Positions 10,011 to 20,052 are shown, counted from the first letter of the stretch. The stretch is 64,000 nucleotides of DNA from Sinorhizobium chiapasense (GCF_036488675.1 NZ_CP133148.1:1488001-1552000); one strand, 5' to 3'. Notes: generated from the sequence alone by a model not told the origin. Translations and numbers: made by a program.

Positions 10011-11837
10011 ATGTGCGGTATTGTTGGCATCGTGGGTAGTCAGCCGGTATCGGAGCGGTTGGTCGATGCGCTGAAGCGGCTGGAATATCGCGGCTATGAT
10101 TCGGCCGGCGTCGCAACCATCGACGGGGGCCGGTTGAAGCGCCGCCGTGCCGAGGGGAAGCTGTTCAATCTCGAAGCGAAGCTGAATGAGGAGCCATTGG
10201 CGGGCAGCATCGGCATCGCCCACACGCGCTGGGCAACGCATGGCGCACCGACGGAACGCAATGCGCACCCCCATTTCACCGATGGCGTTGCCGTGGTCCA
10301 CAACGGCATTATCGAGAACTTCGCGGAATTGAAGGATGAACTTGCTGCGTCAGGCGCCGAGTTCCGCACCGATACTGATACGGAAGTCGTGGCACATCTC
10401 CTGGCGAAATACCATCGGGACGGCATGGGGCGCCGGGAAGCGATGCATGCGATGCTGAAGCGCGTCACCGGGGCCTATGCGCTTGCCGTGCTCTTCGAGG
10501 ATGATCCGTCGACGATCATGGCGGCACGAAACGGGCCGCCGCTCGCGATCGGCCACGGCGACGGTGAAATGTTCCTCGGGTCGGATGCGATTGCCTTGGC
10601 GCCCTTTACTAATGAAATCACCTATCTGATCGATGGCGACTGGGCCGTTATCGGCAAGAGCGGCGCGCACATCTTTGACATTGACGGCAACGCCGTCTCG
10701 CGGCCGCGTCAGATTTCGATGGCAGCGGCCTATATGGTCGACAAGGGCAATCATCGCCATTTCATGGAGAAGGAAATCTACGAGCAGCCGGAGGTCATCT
10801 CCCACGCGCTCGGCCACTACATCAACTTCATCGAAAACCGGGTAACGGCTGTTTCCGATACTATCGATTTTACCAAGGTGCCGAGTCTTGCTCTTTCCGC
10901 CTGCGGTACCGCCTATCTCGCCGGGCTGATCGGCAAGTACTGGTTCGAGCGCTACGCGCGCCTGCCAGTTGAAATCGATGTCGCGTCCGAGTTTCGTTAT
11001 CGCGAGATCCCGCTCTCGCCGCAATCGGCCGCTCTCTTCATTTCGCAGTCGGGCGAAACGGCCGATACGCTGGCATCGCTCCGGTACTGTAAGGAACACG
11101 GCCTGAAGATAGGTGCCGTCGTCAATACCCGCGAATCGACAATCGCGCGCGAGTCCGACGCCGTCTTCCCGATCCTTGCCGGTCCCGAGATCGGCGTCGC
11201 ATCGACGAAGGCCTTCACCTGCCAGCTTGCCGTACTTGCCGCGCTCGCTATCGGGGCGGGCAGAGCTAGAGGCGCGGTCAGCGAACAGGAAGAACAGGCG
11301 CTGGTGAGAAGCCTCGCCGAGATGCCGCGCATCATGGGCCAGGTGTTGAACAGCATCCAACCGAAGATCGAGTTCCTGTCGCGCGAATTGTCGAAGTGCC
11401 GCGACGTGCTCTATCTCGGCCGCGGTACCAGCTTCCCGCTGGCGATGGAAGGCGCGCTGAAGCTCAAGGAGATTTCCTACATCCATGCGGAAGGCTATGC
11501 GGCCGGGGAACTGAAACACGGTCCGATCGCTCTGATCGACGAGAACATGCCCGTCATCGTCATCGCGCCGCACGACCGTTTCTTCGACAAGACGGTCTCG
11601 AACATGCAGGAAGTTGCCGCTCGTGGCGGGCGCATCATTCTCATCACGGACGAGGCGGGGGCTGCCGCGTCGAAGCTCGACACCATGCATACGATCGTGC
11701 TGCCGAACGTGGACGAGATCATCGCGCCGATGATCTTCGCGTTACCGATCCAGCTTCTTGCCTATCACACGGCCGTGTTCATGGGCACCGATGTCGATCA
11801 GCCGCGTAACCTGGCCAAATCGGTAACGGTCGAATGA
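10011..11837 (+). CDS. glmS: Glutamine-fructose-6-phosphate aminotransferase
   Basis: GlmS makes glucosamine-6-phosphate from fructose-6-phosphate and glutamine. The protein begins MCGIVGIVG, so Cys2 becomes the N-terminal nucleophile of the class II glutaminase domain. Two SIS isomerase domains follow (SACGTAYLAG and LYLGRGTSFPLAMEGALKLKE), and the C-terminus DQPRNLAKSVTVE is the family signature. The length of 608 is normal. GGAGAGGGAT precedes the ATG. There is no glmS ribozyme in the 143-bp leader. The stop overlaps the next gene by ATGA. Confidence 0.98.
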   Translation: MCGIVGIVGSQPVSERLVDALKRLEYRGYDSAGVATIDGGRLKRRRAEGKLFNLEAKLNEEPLAGSIGIAHTRWATHGAPTERNAHPHFTDGVAVVHNGIIENFAELKDELAASGAEFRTDTDTEVVAHLLAKYHRDGMGRREAMHAMLKRVTGAYALAVLFEDDPSTIMAARNGPPLAIGHGDGEMFLGSDAIALAPFTNEITYLIDGDWAVIGKSGAHIFDIDGNAVSRPRQISMAAAYMVDKGNHRHFMEKEIYEQPEVISHALGHYINFIENRVTAVSDTIDFTKVPSLALSACGTAYLAGLIGKYWFERYARLPVEIDVASEFRYREIPLSPQSAALFISQSGETADTLASLRYCKEHGLKIGAVVNTRESTIARESDAVFPILAGPEIGVASTKAFTCQLAVLAALAIGAGRARGAVSEQEEQALVRSLAEMPRIMGQVLNSIQPKIEFLSRELSKCRDVLYLGRGTSFPLAMEGALKLKEISYIHAEGYAAGELKHGPIALIDENMPVIVIAPHDRFFDKTVSNMQEVAARGGRIILITDEAGAAASKLDTMHTIVLPNVDEIIAPMIFALPIQLLAYHTAVFMGTDVDQPRNLAKSVTVE

Positions 11838-12331
11838 TCATCCGGCCGGAGCGGAGCGACGATCACGAGGCTATCCGCGACGTAACCGCGGCCGCCTTCG
11901 CCGAACATCCGTACAGCGATCAGACGGAACCGCTCATCGTCGAGCGTCTGCGCGCCGCCGGCGCGCTTGCCCTGTCGCTTGTTGCGGAAGACGCGGGCGA
12001 GGTGATCGCGCACGTCGCTTTCTCGCCGGTGACGCTCACCCCCTCCGCCGCCGGATGGTATGGCCTTGGTCCCGTTTCAGTCCGGCCGGACAGGCAAGGG
12101 CGCGGTGTGGGCAGTGCGCTCATCCGCCAGGGCCTTGATATGTTACGAAAATCCGGTGCGTCGGGCTGCGTCGTCGTCGGCGAGCCGGAGTTTTATAAAA
12201 AGTTCGGCTTTCGACATGAACGCACTCTTGTTTTTCCGGGTTGTGCGCCGCAATATTTTCTAGTTCTGGCCTTGTCGGAGACGGCGGTTTCCGGCAAGGT
12301 CGCTTATCATCCGGCCTTTGGGCCGATGTAA
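11834..12331 (+). CDS. GNAT family N-acetyltransferase (YhbS-like)
   Basis: This 165-residue protein has one GNAT fold. The acetyl-CoA pyrophosphate loop reads RPDRQGRGVGSAL (about residues 80-92) and the later EPEFYKKFGFRHE is typical of YhbS-type acetyltransferases. Its ATG overlaps the glmS stop (ATGA), so it is translationally coupled to glmS. The acceptor is unknown; coupling to an amino-sugar gene is suggestive, but this family has many substrates. Confidence 0.85.
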   Translation: MIIRPERSDDHEAIRDVTAAAFAEHPYSDQTEPLIVERLRAAGALALSLVAEDAGEVIAHVAFSPVTLTPSAAGWYGLGPVSVRPDRQGRGVGSALIRQGLDMLRKSGASGCVVVGEPEFYKKFGFRHERTLVFPGCAPQYFLVLALSETAVSGKVAYHPAFGPM

Positions 12332-12349
12332 CGAATTGATGGCAACGGC

Positions 12350-13042
12350 ATGACGGAAGGCTCCAAAAGCGGCATCATCGCAGCCCGGCTGCGCAATTAT
12401 TTTCTGACCGGGCTTATCATCTGCGCACCCGTGGCGATCACGGTCTGGCTAGTTCGTTCCTTTATCGAATGGGCCGACAGCTGGGTCAAACCTTACCTGC
12501 CGAACTTCTACAATCCCGACACCTATTCGCCGGTTGCCATACCCGGCTTTGGCCTTCTCGTTGCTGTGATCGTCATAACGCTCGTCGGATTTATGACCGC
12601 CAATCTTGTAGGACGGTCGATCGTCGCTTTGGGCGAGTCGCTCCTCAACAGGACGCCGCTTGTCCGCACAATCTACAAATCGCTGAAGCAGATTTTCCAA
12701 ACGGTTCTCCAGGAGCAGTCTTCATCCTTCAAGAAGGCAGGGCTGATCGAGTATCCGAGCCCGGGCCTCTGGTCGCTGGTTTTCATCGCGACCGACGTCA
12801 AGGGCGAAATCGCCGCGAAGTTCGATGAACGGGGCATGGACATGGTCACGGTCTTTCTTCCGCCCACGCCGATCCCGACCGCTGGCTTCCTGTTGTTCGT
12901 GCCGCGCGAGAAAATCATACCGCTTCAGATGAGTGCCGAGGACGCGGCCAAACTCCTCATTTCGGGCGGCCTTGTCGCGCCCGACCACAAGCCGCTCGCC
13001 AACGCCCCGCCGCGATCGATTCCCCATCAGAAGACCGCCTAG
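12350..13042 (+). CDS. DUF502 family membrane protein
   Basis: The 230-residue protein has two transmembrane segments, at about residues 20-35 and 60-85. These are followed by the conserved LLNRTPLVRTIYKSLKQ segment and a soluble region containing PTPIPTAGFLLFVP, both hallmarks of DUF502. The biochemical role of the family is not established. It lies 18 bp downstream of the GNAT gene in the same direction, probably in the glmS transcript. A RIME-type palindrome begins at its stop codon. Confidence 0.88.
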   Translation: MTEGSKSGIIAARLRNYFLTGLIICAPVAITVWLVRSFIEWADSWVKPYLPNFYNPDTYSPVAIPGFGLLVAVIVITLVGFMTANLVGRSIVALGESLLNRTPLVRTIYKSLKQIFQTVLQEQSSSFKKAGLIEYPSPGLWSLVFIATDVKGEIAAKFDERGMDMVTVFLPPTPIPTAGFLLFVPREKIIPLQMSAEDAAKLLISGGLVAPDHKPLANAPPRSIPHQKTA

Positions 13043-13146
13043 AGCATCCCGCTTTCATGTGGAATCACTGAAAGCGGATAAGATGCTCTAGGATCAAAGT
13101 GCTAGAGCGTCCTTTGTGCGTTCTCTTGAACGCACGGCGCTCTAGA
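13039..13146. repeat. RIME-type palindromic repeat, copy 2
   Basis: Two palindromes lie in tandem: CTAGAGCATC...GATGCTCTAG with an inner CGCTTTCA/TGAAAGCG pair, then GCTAGAGCG...GTGCGTTC/GAACGCAC...CGCTCTAGA. The linker GGATCAAAGTGCTAGAG matches the conserved middle of the RIME1 copies, but the first palindrome differs, so this is a variant mosaic. It lies between the convergent DUF502 and recG genes. Confidence 0.75.
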
Positions 13147-13154
13147 ACGTGGCG

Positions 13155-15260
13155 CTAACCGGCGCGCAGGAAACGAATCGCCTCGTCGCGTCGGTAAAGA
13201 TAAAGGAGCGTTCGCAGCGCTTCGCCACGCTCCGAAGTCAGTTCGGGGTCGCGCGCTATGACATGGGCAGCGTCCCTGCGGGCGACCTCGAGAAGATCTC
13301 CGTGCGCCTCCAGGCTTGCGATACGGAAACCGGGCGTGCCGGATTGCCGCGTTCCAAGAAGCTCGCCTTCGCCGCGCAATTTCAGGTCTTCCTCGGCAAT
13401 CAGGAAGCCGTCCTCGGTCTCGCGTAGAATGGAAAGACGCGCGTGTCCTGCTTCGCTAAGCGGGCTCTTGTAGAGGAGAATGCAGGTTGATGCCTCATCG
13501 CCTCGGCCGACGCGGCCCCTCAACTGGTGTAGCTGCGCCAGACCGAAACGCTCCGCGTGCTCGATCACCATGATCGTCGCGTCGGGAACATCCACGCCGA
13601 CCTCCACCACGGTCGTCGCCACGAGCAGGCGAATTTCGCCGTTCTTGAAGGCAAGCATCACGGCATCCTTGTCCGGACCGGACATGCGGCCGTGAACGAG
13701 ACCGACATCATTGCCGAAGCGCTGGACCAGAGTTTGATAGCGTTCATCGGCGGACATCACGTCGCTTTCCTCGGACTCCTCCACCAGCGGGCAGATCCAA
13801 TAGGCTTTCTTGCCTTGGCCGAGCGCCGCATCGAGTCTGTCGACGATCTCGTCCGTGCGCTCGGTGGGAATGGTCACCGTCTGTATTGGCTTTCGCCCAG
13901 CCGGCTTCTCGGTAAGCTTGGAGACATCCATGTCGCCGAAGGCCGCGAGTACGAGCGTGCGCGGAATAGGCGTCGCCGTCATGACAAGCATGTGTGGCGA
14001 AATGCCTTTGGCGGTGAGCCGCAGCCGCTGGTGGACGCCGAAACGATGCTGTTCGTCGACGATGGCGAGCACAAGTTGAAGATAATTCACGGCCTCCTGG
14101 AACAGAGCATGCGTTCCGATCACCATCTGCGTTTCGCCGGAAGCAATGCGTTCCAAGATCGCATCGCGCTCCTTGCCTTTCGTGCGTCCAGTCAGGACAT
14201 CGATGCCGATACCGGCCGGCGCGGCCATTTTGGAGAGCGTGGCATGATGCTGCCGCGCAAGGATCTCGGTTGGCGCCATCAGCACCGCCTGGCCGCCGGA
14301 TTCGATCGCGGCGAGCATGGCCATCAGCGCCACCGCCGTCTTGCCGGAACCGACATCGCCCTGCAGCAGGCGCAGCATGCGATCACTGCCGGACATGTCG
14401 GCAAGTATGTCGCCGATCGCGGCCGACTGGCTCGCCGTCAGCGAGAAAGGCAGCGCCCGGATGACCGGCTCACTCAATTTACCGGTCGGATGAACAGGGG
14501 TTCCGGCGACCTTGCGCAGCCGTTGACGCACCAGCGAGAGCGACAATTGCCCGGCAAGAAATTCGTCATAGGCGAGCCGCCGCCGCGCGGGAGCCTGCGC
14601 ATCGATATCGGTTTCATCGCGGGGTTCGTGCAGGCGGTGGAAGCTTTCCCTTGCGCTTTGAAAGCCTTGCTGACGGAGGAGCGCCTCGTCGAGCCACTCG
14701 GGCAGGTCCGGCACCCGCGCCACCGCCGCCTCGATGGACCGCCGCAACGTTCGCGGGGAGAGGCCGGCAGTCAGCCCATAGACGGGCTCGACGAGCGGCA
14801 GATTTTCCGCCTCGGCGACCCTCACCATATAGTCGGGATGCACCATCGACGCTCGACCGTTGAACCAATCGATCTTGCCGCTGACGATAACGGTTTCATC
14901 GACGGGTAGCGTCTTTTCCAGCCAGTTTCCCTTGACGCGGAAAAACGTGAGCGCCAGTTCGCCGGTGTCATCGTGCAGGAACACGCGATAGGGTACGTTC
15001 GGTCTGCCGCGAGGCGACGGCTGATGCCGGTCGACGCGGCCGGTGATGGTGACGACCGACCCTTGCGGTGCATAGGCAACACCAGGTTGCTGGCGCCGAT
15101 CGATCAGCGAATGGGGCGCATGAAAGACAAGATCGATCACCCGGCAATCGTCGATCGTTTCGCGGCCAAGCAGACGTGCATAGAGCTCGCCGGTTTTCGG
15201 ACCAATGCCGGGCAGCGTGTCGAGAGGCGAAAACAGCGGGTCAAGGAGGGCAGGGCGCAT
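13155..15260 (-). CDS. recG: ATP-dependent DNA helicase RecG
   Basis: RecG remodels stalled replication forks and branch-migrates Holliday junctions. I chose ATG 15260 (701 residues, MRPALLDPL), because the open frame upstream of it overlaps the divergent sdhE gene and is not RecG-like. An N-terminal wedge/OB region is followed by the helicase core with Walker A GDVGSGKT (about residue 300), DEQHRFG (about 400), TATPIPRTL, and motif VI QLRGRVGRG. Its neighbours sdhE and mfd run in the opposite direction. Confidence 0.97.
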   Translation of the reverse strand: MRPALLDPLFSPLDTLPGIGPKTGELYARLLGRETIDDCRVIDLVFHAPHSLIDRRQQPGVAYAPQGSVVTITGRVDRHQPSPRGRPNVPYRVFLHDDTGELALTFFRVKGNWLEKTLPVDETVIVSGKIDWFNGRASMVHPDYMVRVAEAENLPLVEPVYGLTAGLSPRTLRRSIEAAVARVPDLPEWLDEALLRQQGFQSARESFHRLHEPRDETDIDAQAPARRRLAYDEFLAGQLSLSLVRQRLRKVAGTPVHPTGKLSEPVIRALPFSLTASQSAAIGDILADMSGSDRMLRLLQGDVGSGKTAVALMAMLAAIESGGQAVLMAPTEILARQHHATLSKMAAPAGIGIDVLTGRTKGKERDAILERIASGETQMVIGTHALFQEAVNYLQLVLAIVDEQHRFGVHQRLRLTAKGISPHMLVMTATPIPRTLVLAAFGDMDVSKLTEKPAGRKPIQTVTIPTERTDEIVDRLDAALGQGKKAYWICPLVEESEESDVMSADERYQTLVQRFGNDVGLVHGRMSGPDKDAVMLAFKNGEIRLLVATTVVEVGVDVPDATIMVIEHAERFGLAQLHQLRGRVGRGDEASTCILLYKSPLSEAGHARLSILRETEDGFLIAEEDLKLRGEGELLGTRQSGTPGFRIASLEAHGDLLEVARRDAAHVIARDPELTSERGEALRTLLYLYRRDEAIRFLRAG

Positions 15261-15381
15261 GACGATGAAATTGCGACGATAATTCCGGCTTTGGCAAGGC
15301 TGACAACCCGCCTTCCAGCGTTTATAGAGCCCAAAGACTAAAAACCCGCTGCCATGGCTGCGGGCGGCAGGAAGGATTTCC

Positions 15382-15687
15382 ATGACCGGCATCACACGTA
15401 CAAGCGCCGATCTCGACCCGCGTCGGCGCAGGATCCTCTTTCGCTCCTGGCATCGCGGCATTCGCGAGATGGATTTGATTCTTGGGCAATTCGCCGAAAC
15501 GGAGTTGGCGAGCCTGTCGGATGCGGAACTCGATGAACTGGAAACGATCATGCGCGAGGAAGACAACGATCTCGTCAGATGGATCACCGGCGAACAGCCC
15601 CTGCCGGAGCGTTATGCGACGCCGTTGTTCAGCCGGGTCGCGGCTTATCGCCCGGACTTCGACAAGCTTCATCAGGAAACGAAATAG
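15382..15687 (+). CDS. sdhE: FAD assembly factor SdhE
   Basis: SdhE helps attach FAD covalently to the flavoprotein subunit of succinate dehydrogenase. The 101-residue protein has the conserved RGIREMD (matching the RGxxE motif) in the first helical segment, and EEDNDLVRWITG later, typical of the DUF339/SDH5 family. GGAAGGATTTCC precedes the ATG. It ends 9 bp before mfd, so the two are probably co-transcribed. Confidence 0.92.
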   Translation: MTGITRTSADLDPRRRRILFRSWHRGIREMDLILGQFAETELASLSDAELDELETIMREEDNDLVRWITGEQPLPERYATPLFSRVAAYRPDFDKLHQETK

Positions 15688-15696
15688 ATTCAAGCG

Positions 15697-18600
15697 ATGA
15701 TATCTGGTCTTGACCCGAAGAAGATCCTTGCCGCGACACGGGAGGTGACGATCGGCCCGGTGCCGTCCGGCGCCGAGGCCCTGATACTTGCCGAGCTAGC
15801 GCGCGCGGGGAACCCGGTCGCCTACATCCTTTCCGACGGTCAGCGGATTGCGGACCTTGAGCAGGTTCTCGGCTTCGTGGCCCCGGACATTCCCGTTCTC
15901 ACCCTTCCGGGCTGGGACTGCCTGCCCTACGACCGCGTGTCCCCGAGTGCTGACACATCCGCGCGGAGGCTCGCCGCCTTGAGTGCGTTGATAGCGCACC
16001 GGACGAAACCGCATCCGGCGATCGTGCTCGTCACCGTCAACGCGGCCCTCCAGAAAATCTCGCCGCAGGATGTGATTGAAAGCCTTGCCTTTGCGGCAAG
16101 GCCGGGCAACCAGGTCCGCATGGACGACATTGCGGCGCGACTGGAGCGAAACGGTTTCGAGCGCGTGCCGACCGTGCGTGAGGTCGGCGAGTTCGCCGTC
16201 CGAGGCGGCATTCTCGACGTTTATGTGCCCGGCAGCGGCGAACCGTTGCGCCTGGATTTCTTCGGCGACACACTTGAGACGATCCGCTCGTTCGATCCGG
16301 CGAGCCAGCGCACGACCGGCCAAGTGCGCTCGCTCGATCTCAACCCGATGAGCGAAGTGTCGCTAACCCCCGACACCATCAGCCATTTCCGCAAGCAATA
16401 TTTGTCACTCTTCGGGGCCGCGACGCGGGACGATGCACTCTACCAGGCGGTATCGGAAGGGCGCCGCTACGCCGGCATGGAGCATTGGCTGCCGCTTTTC
16501 TATGGCGGCCTGGAGACAGCCTTCGATTATCTCGACGGTTTCCGCATCGTCACGGACCATCTGGTGCGCGAGGCGGCGGCGGAGCGGTCGAAGCTCATCC
16601 TCGATTATTATGATGCGCGCCTTGCCTCCGCATCACCGGGCAAAAGCCAGATCTCCCAAGGCACACCGTACAAGCCCGTGCCGCCGGAATTGCTGTACCT
16701 GAGCGCCGAGGGCTTTGGCGCGATGCTGTCTGAACGCAGCGCCGTCCGCCTGTCGCCATTTAACGAACATGAAGGGGAAGCGCGCCAGGTCGTTGCCATC
16801 GAGGCGCGCCAGGGACTGCGTTGGGCAAAGACGGCGGGCGAGGTCGAAAGTGACGGCGAACGTGCGAATGTCTTCGATCAAGCCGTGAAGCACATTGCCG
16901 AGAAGCGGGCGAGGGGCGCGAAGGTCGTCATTTCGGGGTGGACGGAGGGATCGCTCGATCGCCTTCTGCAGGTTCTCGCCGAACACGGACTTGCGAACAT
17001 TCGTCCGATCAAGGCTTTGTCCGATATTCGCTCGCTGAAGCCGGGCGAGGCGGCCTCTGCGGTCCTCAGTCTCGAAGCCGGCTTCGAGACCAGCGACCTC
17101 GTGGTTATAGGCGAGCAGGACATTCTTGGCGACAGAATGGTGCGCCGGTCGAAGCGTCGCAAACGTGGCGCCGACTTCATCGCCGAGGTGACCGGCCTCG
17201 ACGAGGGAAGCTATGTCGTCCATGCCGAACACGGTATCGGCCGTTTCGTCGGCTTGCGCACGATCGAGGCGGCCGGCGCGCCGCATGACTGTCTCGAACT
17301 CGTCTATGCGGAGGATGCCAAGCTCTTTCTGCCGGTCGAGAACATCGAGCTTCTGTCGCGTTATGGCTCCGAAGGCACGGATGCGATCCTTGACAAGCTC
17401 GGTGGCGTCGCGTGGCAGGCGCGCAAGGCCAAGCTCAAGAAGCGGCTGCTCGATATGGCCGGAGGCCTTATCCGCATAGCTGCCGAACGGCATACCCGCC
17501 ACGCGCCTGTTCTGGTCGCCCACGACGGGGTCTATGACGAGTTCGCCGCGCGCTTCCCTTACGATGAAACAGAGGATCAGATGAACTCGATCGACGCCGT
17601 GCGCGACGATCTTGGAAGCGGTCGCCCTATGGACCGCCTGGTCTGCGGTGATGTCGGCTTCGGCAAGACGGAAGTGGCGCTGCGGGCTGCCTTCATCGCG
17701 GCGATGAATGGCGTGCAGGTCGCTGTCGTCGTTCCGACGACCTTGCTTGCCCGGCAGCATTTCAGGACGTTCAACGAGCGGTTCCGCGGTCTGCCGGTCC
17801 GCATCCAGCAGGCGTCGCGGCTCGTGGGCTCGAAGGACCTCGCGCTGACGAAGAAGGAAGTGGCCGACGGCAAGACCGACATCGTCGTCGGCACGCACGC
17901 GCTGCTCGGCTCCTCGGTCACGTTTGCCAATCTCGGCCTATTGATCGTCGACGAAGAGCAGCATTTCGGCGTCAAGCACAAGGAACGGCTGAAGGAGCTG
18001 AAATCCGACGTGCATGTGCTGACTCTGTCGGCAACGCCCATTCCGCGCACGCTGCAGCTTGCCTTGACCGGCGTTCGTGAATTGTCGCTGATCACGACGC
18101 CGCCGGTCGACCGCATGGCGGTGCGCACCTTCATCTCGCCCTTCGACGCCCTGGTGATCCGCGAGACACTCATGCGCGAGCACTATCGCGGCGGCCAAAG
18201 TTTCTATGTCTGCCCGCGCTTGAGCGATCTTTCGGAGATCCACGATTTCCTGAAATCCGACGTTCCGGAACTGAAGGTAGCGGTGGCGCACGGCCAGATG
18301 CCGGCGACCGAACTCGAAGACATCATGAACGCCTTTTACGAAGGACGCTATGACGTGCTCCTCTCGACGACGATCGTCGAGTCGGGTCTCGATGTGCCGA
18401 CCGCCAATACCCTGATCGTGCATCGTGCCGACATGTTCGGCCTCGCCCAACTCTACCAGCTCCGCGGACGGGTAGGCCGGTCCAAGGTCCGCGCCTTTGC
18501 GCTCTTTACCTTGCCTGTCAACAAGACTTTGACAGGGCCGGCAGAGCGCCGCCTGAAAGTGCTGCAATCGCTCGACACGCTGGGTGCCGGCTTCCAGCTC

Positions 18601-19206
18601 GCCAGCCACGATCTCGATATCCGCGGCGCCGGCAACCTGCTCGGCGAGGAACAGTCCGGCCACATCAAGGAAGTCGGCTTCGAGCTTTACCAGCAAATGT
18701 TGGAAGAGGCCGTTGCCGAACTCAAGGGCGAGGAGGAAATCCACGACACCGGCTGGTCACCGCAGATATCGGTCGGGACGCCGGTCATGATACCGGAAGA
18801 CTATGTGCCGGATCTGAACCTGAGGCTCGGACTCTACCGCCGCCTTGGCGAGTTGACGGACCTCAAGGAGATCGACGGCTTCGGCGCAGAGCTGATCGAT
18901 CGCTTCGGGCCGTTGCCGACCGAGGTTCAGCACCTCTTGAAGATCGTCTACATCAAGTCGCTGTGCCGCACGGCAAACGTCGAAAAGCTCGATGCCGGGC
19001 CGAAAGGCGTGGTCGTTCAGTTCCGCAACAAGGAGTTTCCGAACCCCGCCGCTCTCGTCGGTTACATCTCCAAACAGGGGACGCTGGCGAAGATCCGCCC
19101 GGACCAGAGCATCTTCTTCCAACGCGAACTTGTGACGCCGGACAAGAGGCTTTCCGGCGCAGCTATGGTGATGACGCAGCTTGCCGGACTTGCTAAGCCC
19201 GCATGA
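15697..19206 (+). CDS. mfd: Transcription-repair coupling factor Mfd
   Basis: Mfd displaces RNA polymerase stalled at lesions and recruits UvrA. The 1169-residue protein shows the UvrB-like N-terminal part, a CarD-like RNA-polymerase interaction domain (YVVHAEHGIGRFVGL), the RecG-like translocase core with Walker A GDVGFGKTE (about residue 651) and DEEQHFG (about 751), the motif QLRGRVGRS, and the C-terminal TRCF domain. Length is normal. The ATG lies 9 bp after the sdhE stop. Confidence 0.98.
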   Translation: MISGLDPKKILAATREVTIGPVPSGAEALILAELARAGNPVAYILSDGQRIADLEQVLGFVAPDIPVLTLPGWDCLPYDRVSPSADTSARRLAALSALIAHRTKPHPAIVLVTVNAALQKISPQDVIESLAFAARPGNQVRMDDIAARLERNGFERVPTVREVGEFAVRGGILDVYVPGSGEPLRLDFFGDTLETIRSFDPASQRTTGQVRSLDLNPMSEVSLTPDTISHFRKQYLSLFGAATRDDALYQAVSEGRRYAGMEHWLPLFYGGLETAFDYLDGFRIVTDHLVREAAAERSKLILDYYDARLASASPGKSQISQGTPYKPVPPELLYLSAEGFGAMLSERSAVRLSPFNEHEGEARQVVAIEARQGLRWAKTAGEVESDGERANVFDQAVKHIAEKRARGAKVVISGWTEGSLDRLLQVLAEHGLANIRPIKALSDIRSLKPGEAASAVLSLEAGFETSDLVVIGEQDILGDRMVRRSKRRKRGADFIAEVTGLDEGSYVVHAEHGIGRFVGLRTIEAAGAPHDCLELVYAEDAKLFLPVENIELLSRYGSEGTDAILDKLGGVAWQARKAKLKKRLLDMAGGLIRIAAERHTRHAPVLVAHDGVYDEFAARFPYDETEDQMNSIDAVRDDLGSGRPMDRLVCGDVGFGKTEVALRAAFIAAMNGVQVAVVVPTTLLARQHFRTFNERFRGLPVRIQQASRLVGSKDLALTKKEVADGKTDIVVGTHALLGSSVTFANLGLLIVDEEQHFGVKHKERLKELKSDVHVLTLSATPIPRTLQLALTGVRELSLITTPPVDRMAVRTFISPFDALVIRETLMREHYRGGQSFYVCPRLSDLSEIHDFLKSDVPELKVAVAHGQMPATELEDIMNAFYEGRYDVLLSTTIVESGLDVPTANTLIVHRADMFGLAQLYQLRGRVGRSKVRAFALFTLPVNKTLTGPAERRLKVLQSLDTLGAGFQLASHDLDIRGAGNLLGEEQSGHIKEVGFELYQQMLEEAVAELKGEEEIHDTGWSPQISVGTPVMIPEDYVPDLNLRLGLYRRLGELTDLKEIDGFGAELIDRFGPLPTEVQHLLKIVYIKSLCRTANVEKLDAGPKGVVVQFRNKEFPNPAALVGYISKQGTLAKIRPDQSIFFQRELVTPDKRLSGAAMVMTQLAGLAKPA

Positions 19207-19213
19207 AAACGAA

Positions 19214-19241
19214 GATGCCGCCCGGATTGCGCGGCGGCATC
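19214..19241 (+). terminator. Stem-loop after mfd
   Basis: GATGCCGCC and GGCGGCATC form a perfect nine-base stem around a ten-base loop eight bases after the mfd stop. No T-run follows, so it is a hairpin that may protect or terminate the mfd transcript rather than a textbook intrinsic terminator. Confidence 0.5.
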
Positions 19242-19258
19242 GTGATCGATTCCAATAA

Positions 19259-19310
19259 GTTAGAGCGGGATGCGGGCGGAAAACCGTCCACTTTTCTTGA
19301 TCCCACTTTA
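19259..19310. repeat. Second-type RIME-like repeat fragment
   Basis: AGAGCGGGATGCGGGCGGAAAACCG followed by CACTTTTC and TGATCCCAC is the common rhizobial intergenic palindrome half that pairs GCGGGAT with ATCCC. It is related to the stretch at 23145-23185 (GGACGGAAAACCG...CACTTTTCC). It lies between mfd and the FrnE-like gene and overlaps the latter's stop. Confidence 0.55.
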
Positions 19311-19973
19311 ATGCGTGGGGCCGCTGGCTTTCATCTGCGCGATCTCCCGCAATGCATTCGTCAGCACATCGACCGATTGGGCGCCCATCACCGCATATTG
19401 CTGGTCGATGATGAAGCAGGGGACGCCACTGACGCCCATCTCGCGGGCAATGTCGATCTCCTGCTTCACGGCATCCTTGTCCGCGTCGGAGGTCAGAAGG
19501 GCGGCGATGACCGGACCGTCGAGACCGGCCTGCTCGGCAATCTCCAGAAGCACGGCGTGATCGCCGACATTTCGGCCCTCTTCGAAATTGGCCTTGAACA
19601 GCAGGCGCACGACCTCCGCCTGGGTTTCCTCGCCATTGGTTGCCGCCCAGCGGATCAGTCGATGGGCGTCGAGCGTGTTGGGACTGATCTTCACGGCCTC
19701 GAAGTTGAAATCGATACCATCTTCTCGGCCGAGTCCTTCGAGCGTTTTGTGGGCCTTGTCGACCGCGTCCTGGCCGCCGAGTTTTGCGGCGAGGTGTCGC
19801 TTGTGATCGACGCCCTCTGCCGGCAGATCCGGGTTGAGCTGGTAGGGGCGCCATTGGATCGTCACATGGACGTCGCCGGCGACATTGGCAACGGCCTGGT
19901 CGAGGCGGCTCTTTCCGAGGTAACACCACGGACAGACAACGTCCGAGACGATATCGATTTTGACGGTTTCCAT
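19308..19973 (-). CDS. DsbA/FrnE-type thioredoxin-fold oxidoreductase
   Basis: The 221-residue protein carries the CPWC redox motif directly after strand 1 (SDVVCPWCYLGKSRL) and the long helical insert and VSGVPCFIIDQQYAVMGAQS motif (with the cis-Pro) of the FrnE/2-hydroxychromene-isomerase branch of the DsbA family. I chose ATG 19973; the open frame beyond it runs into a RIME element. No signal peptide is present, so it is cytosolic. Members act in disulfide exchange or polyketide and stress responses; the substrate here is unknown. Confidence 0.88.
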   Translation of the reverse strand: METVKIDIVSDVVCPWCYLGKSRLDQAVANVAGDVHVTIQWRPYQLNPDLPAEGVDHKRHLAAKLGGQDAVDKAHKTLEGLGREDGIDFNFEAVKISPNTLDAHRLIRWAATNGEETQAEVVRLLFKANFEEGRNVGDHAVLLEIAEQAGLDGPVIAALLTSDADKDAVKQEIDIAREMGVSGVPCFIIDQQYAVMGAQSVDVLTNALREIAQMKASGPTH

Positions 19974-20052
19974 CGCTCCAGCCTTTCTTGCTTCATAAAC
20001 CTGCGAGATAGGCCGGTTGGGCGATAGTTTCAATGCGTTACCAAAAGGGAAC

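Noticed and set aside
10350..11690. 446-codon minus-strand frame opposite glmS
   Set aside because: Antisense shadow of a well supported glmS gene.
13557..14909. 450-codon plus-strand frame opposite recG
   Set aside because: Antisense shadow; RecG helicase motifs are complete on the other strand.
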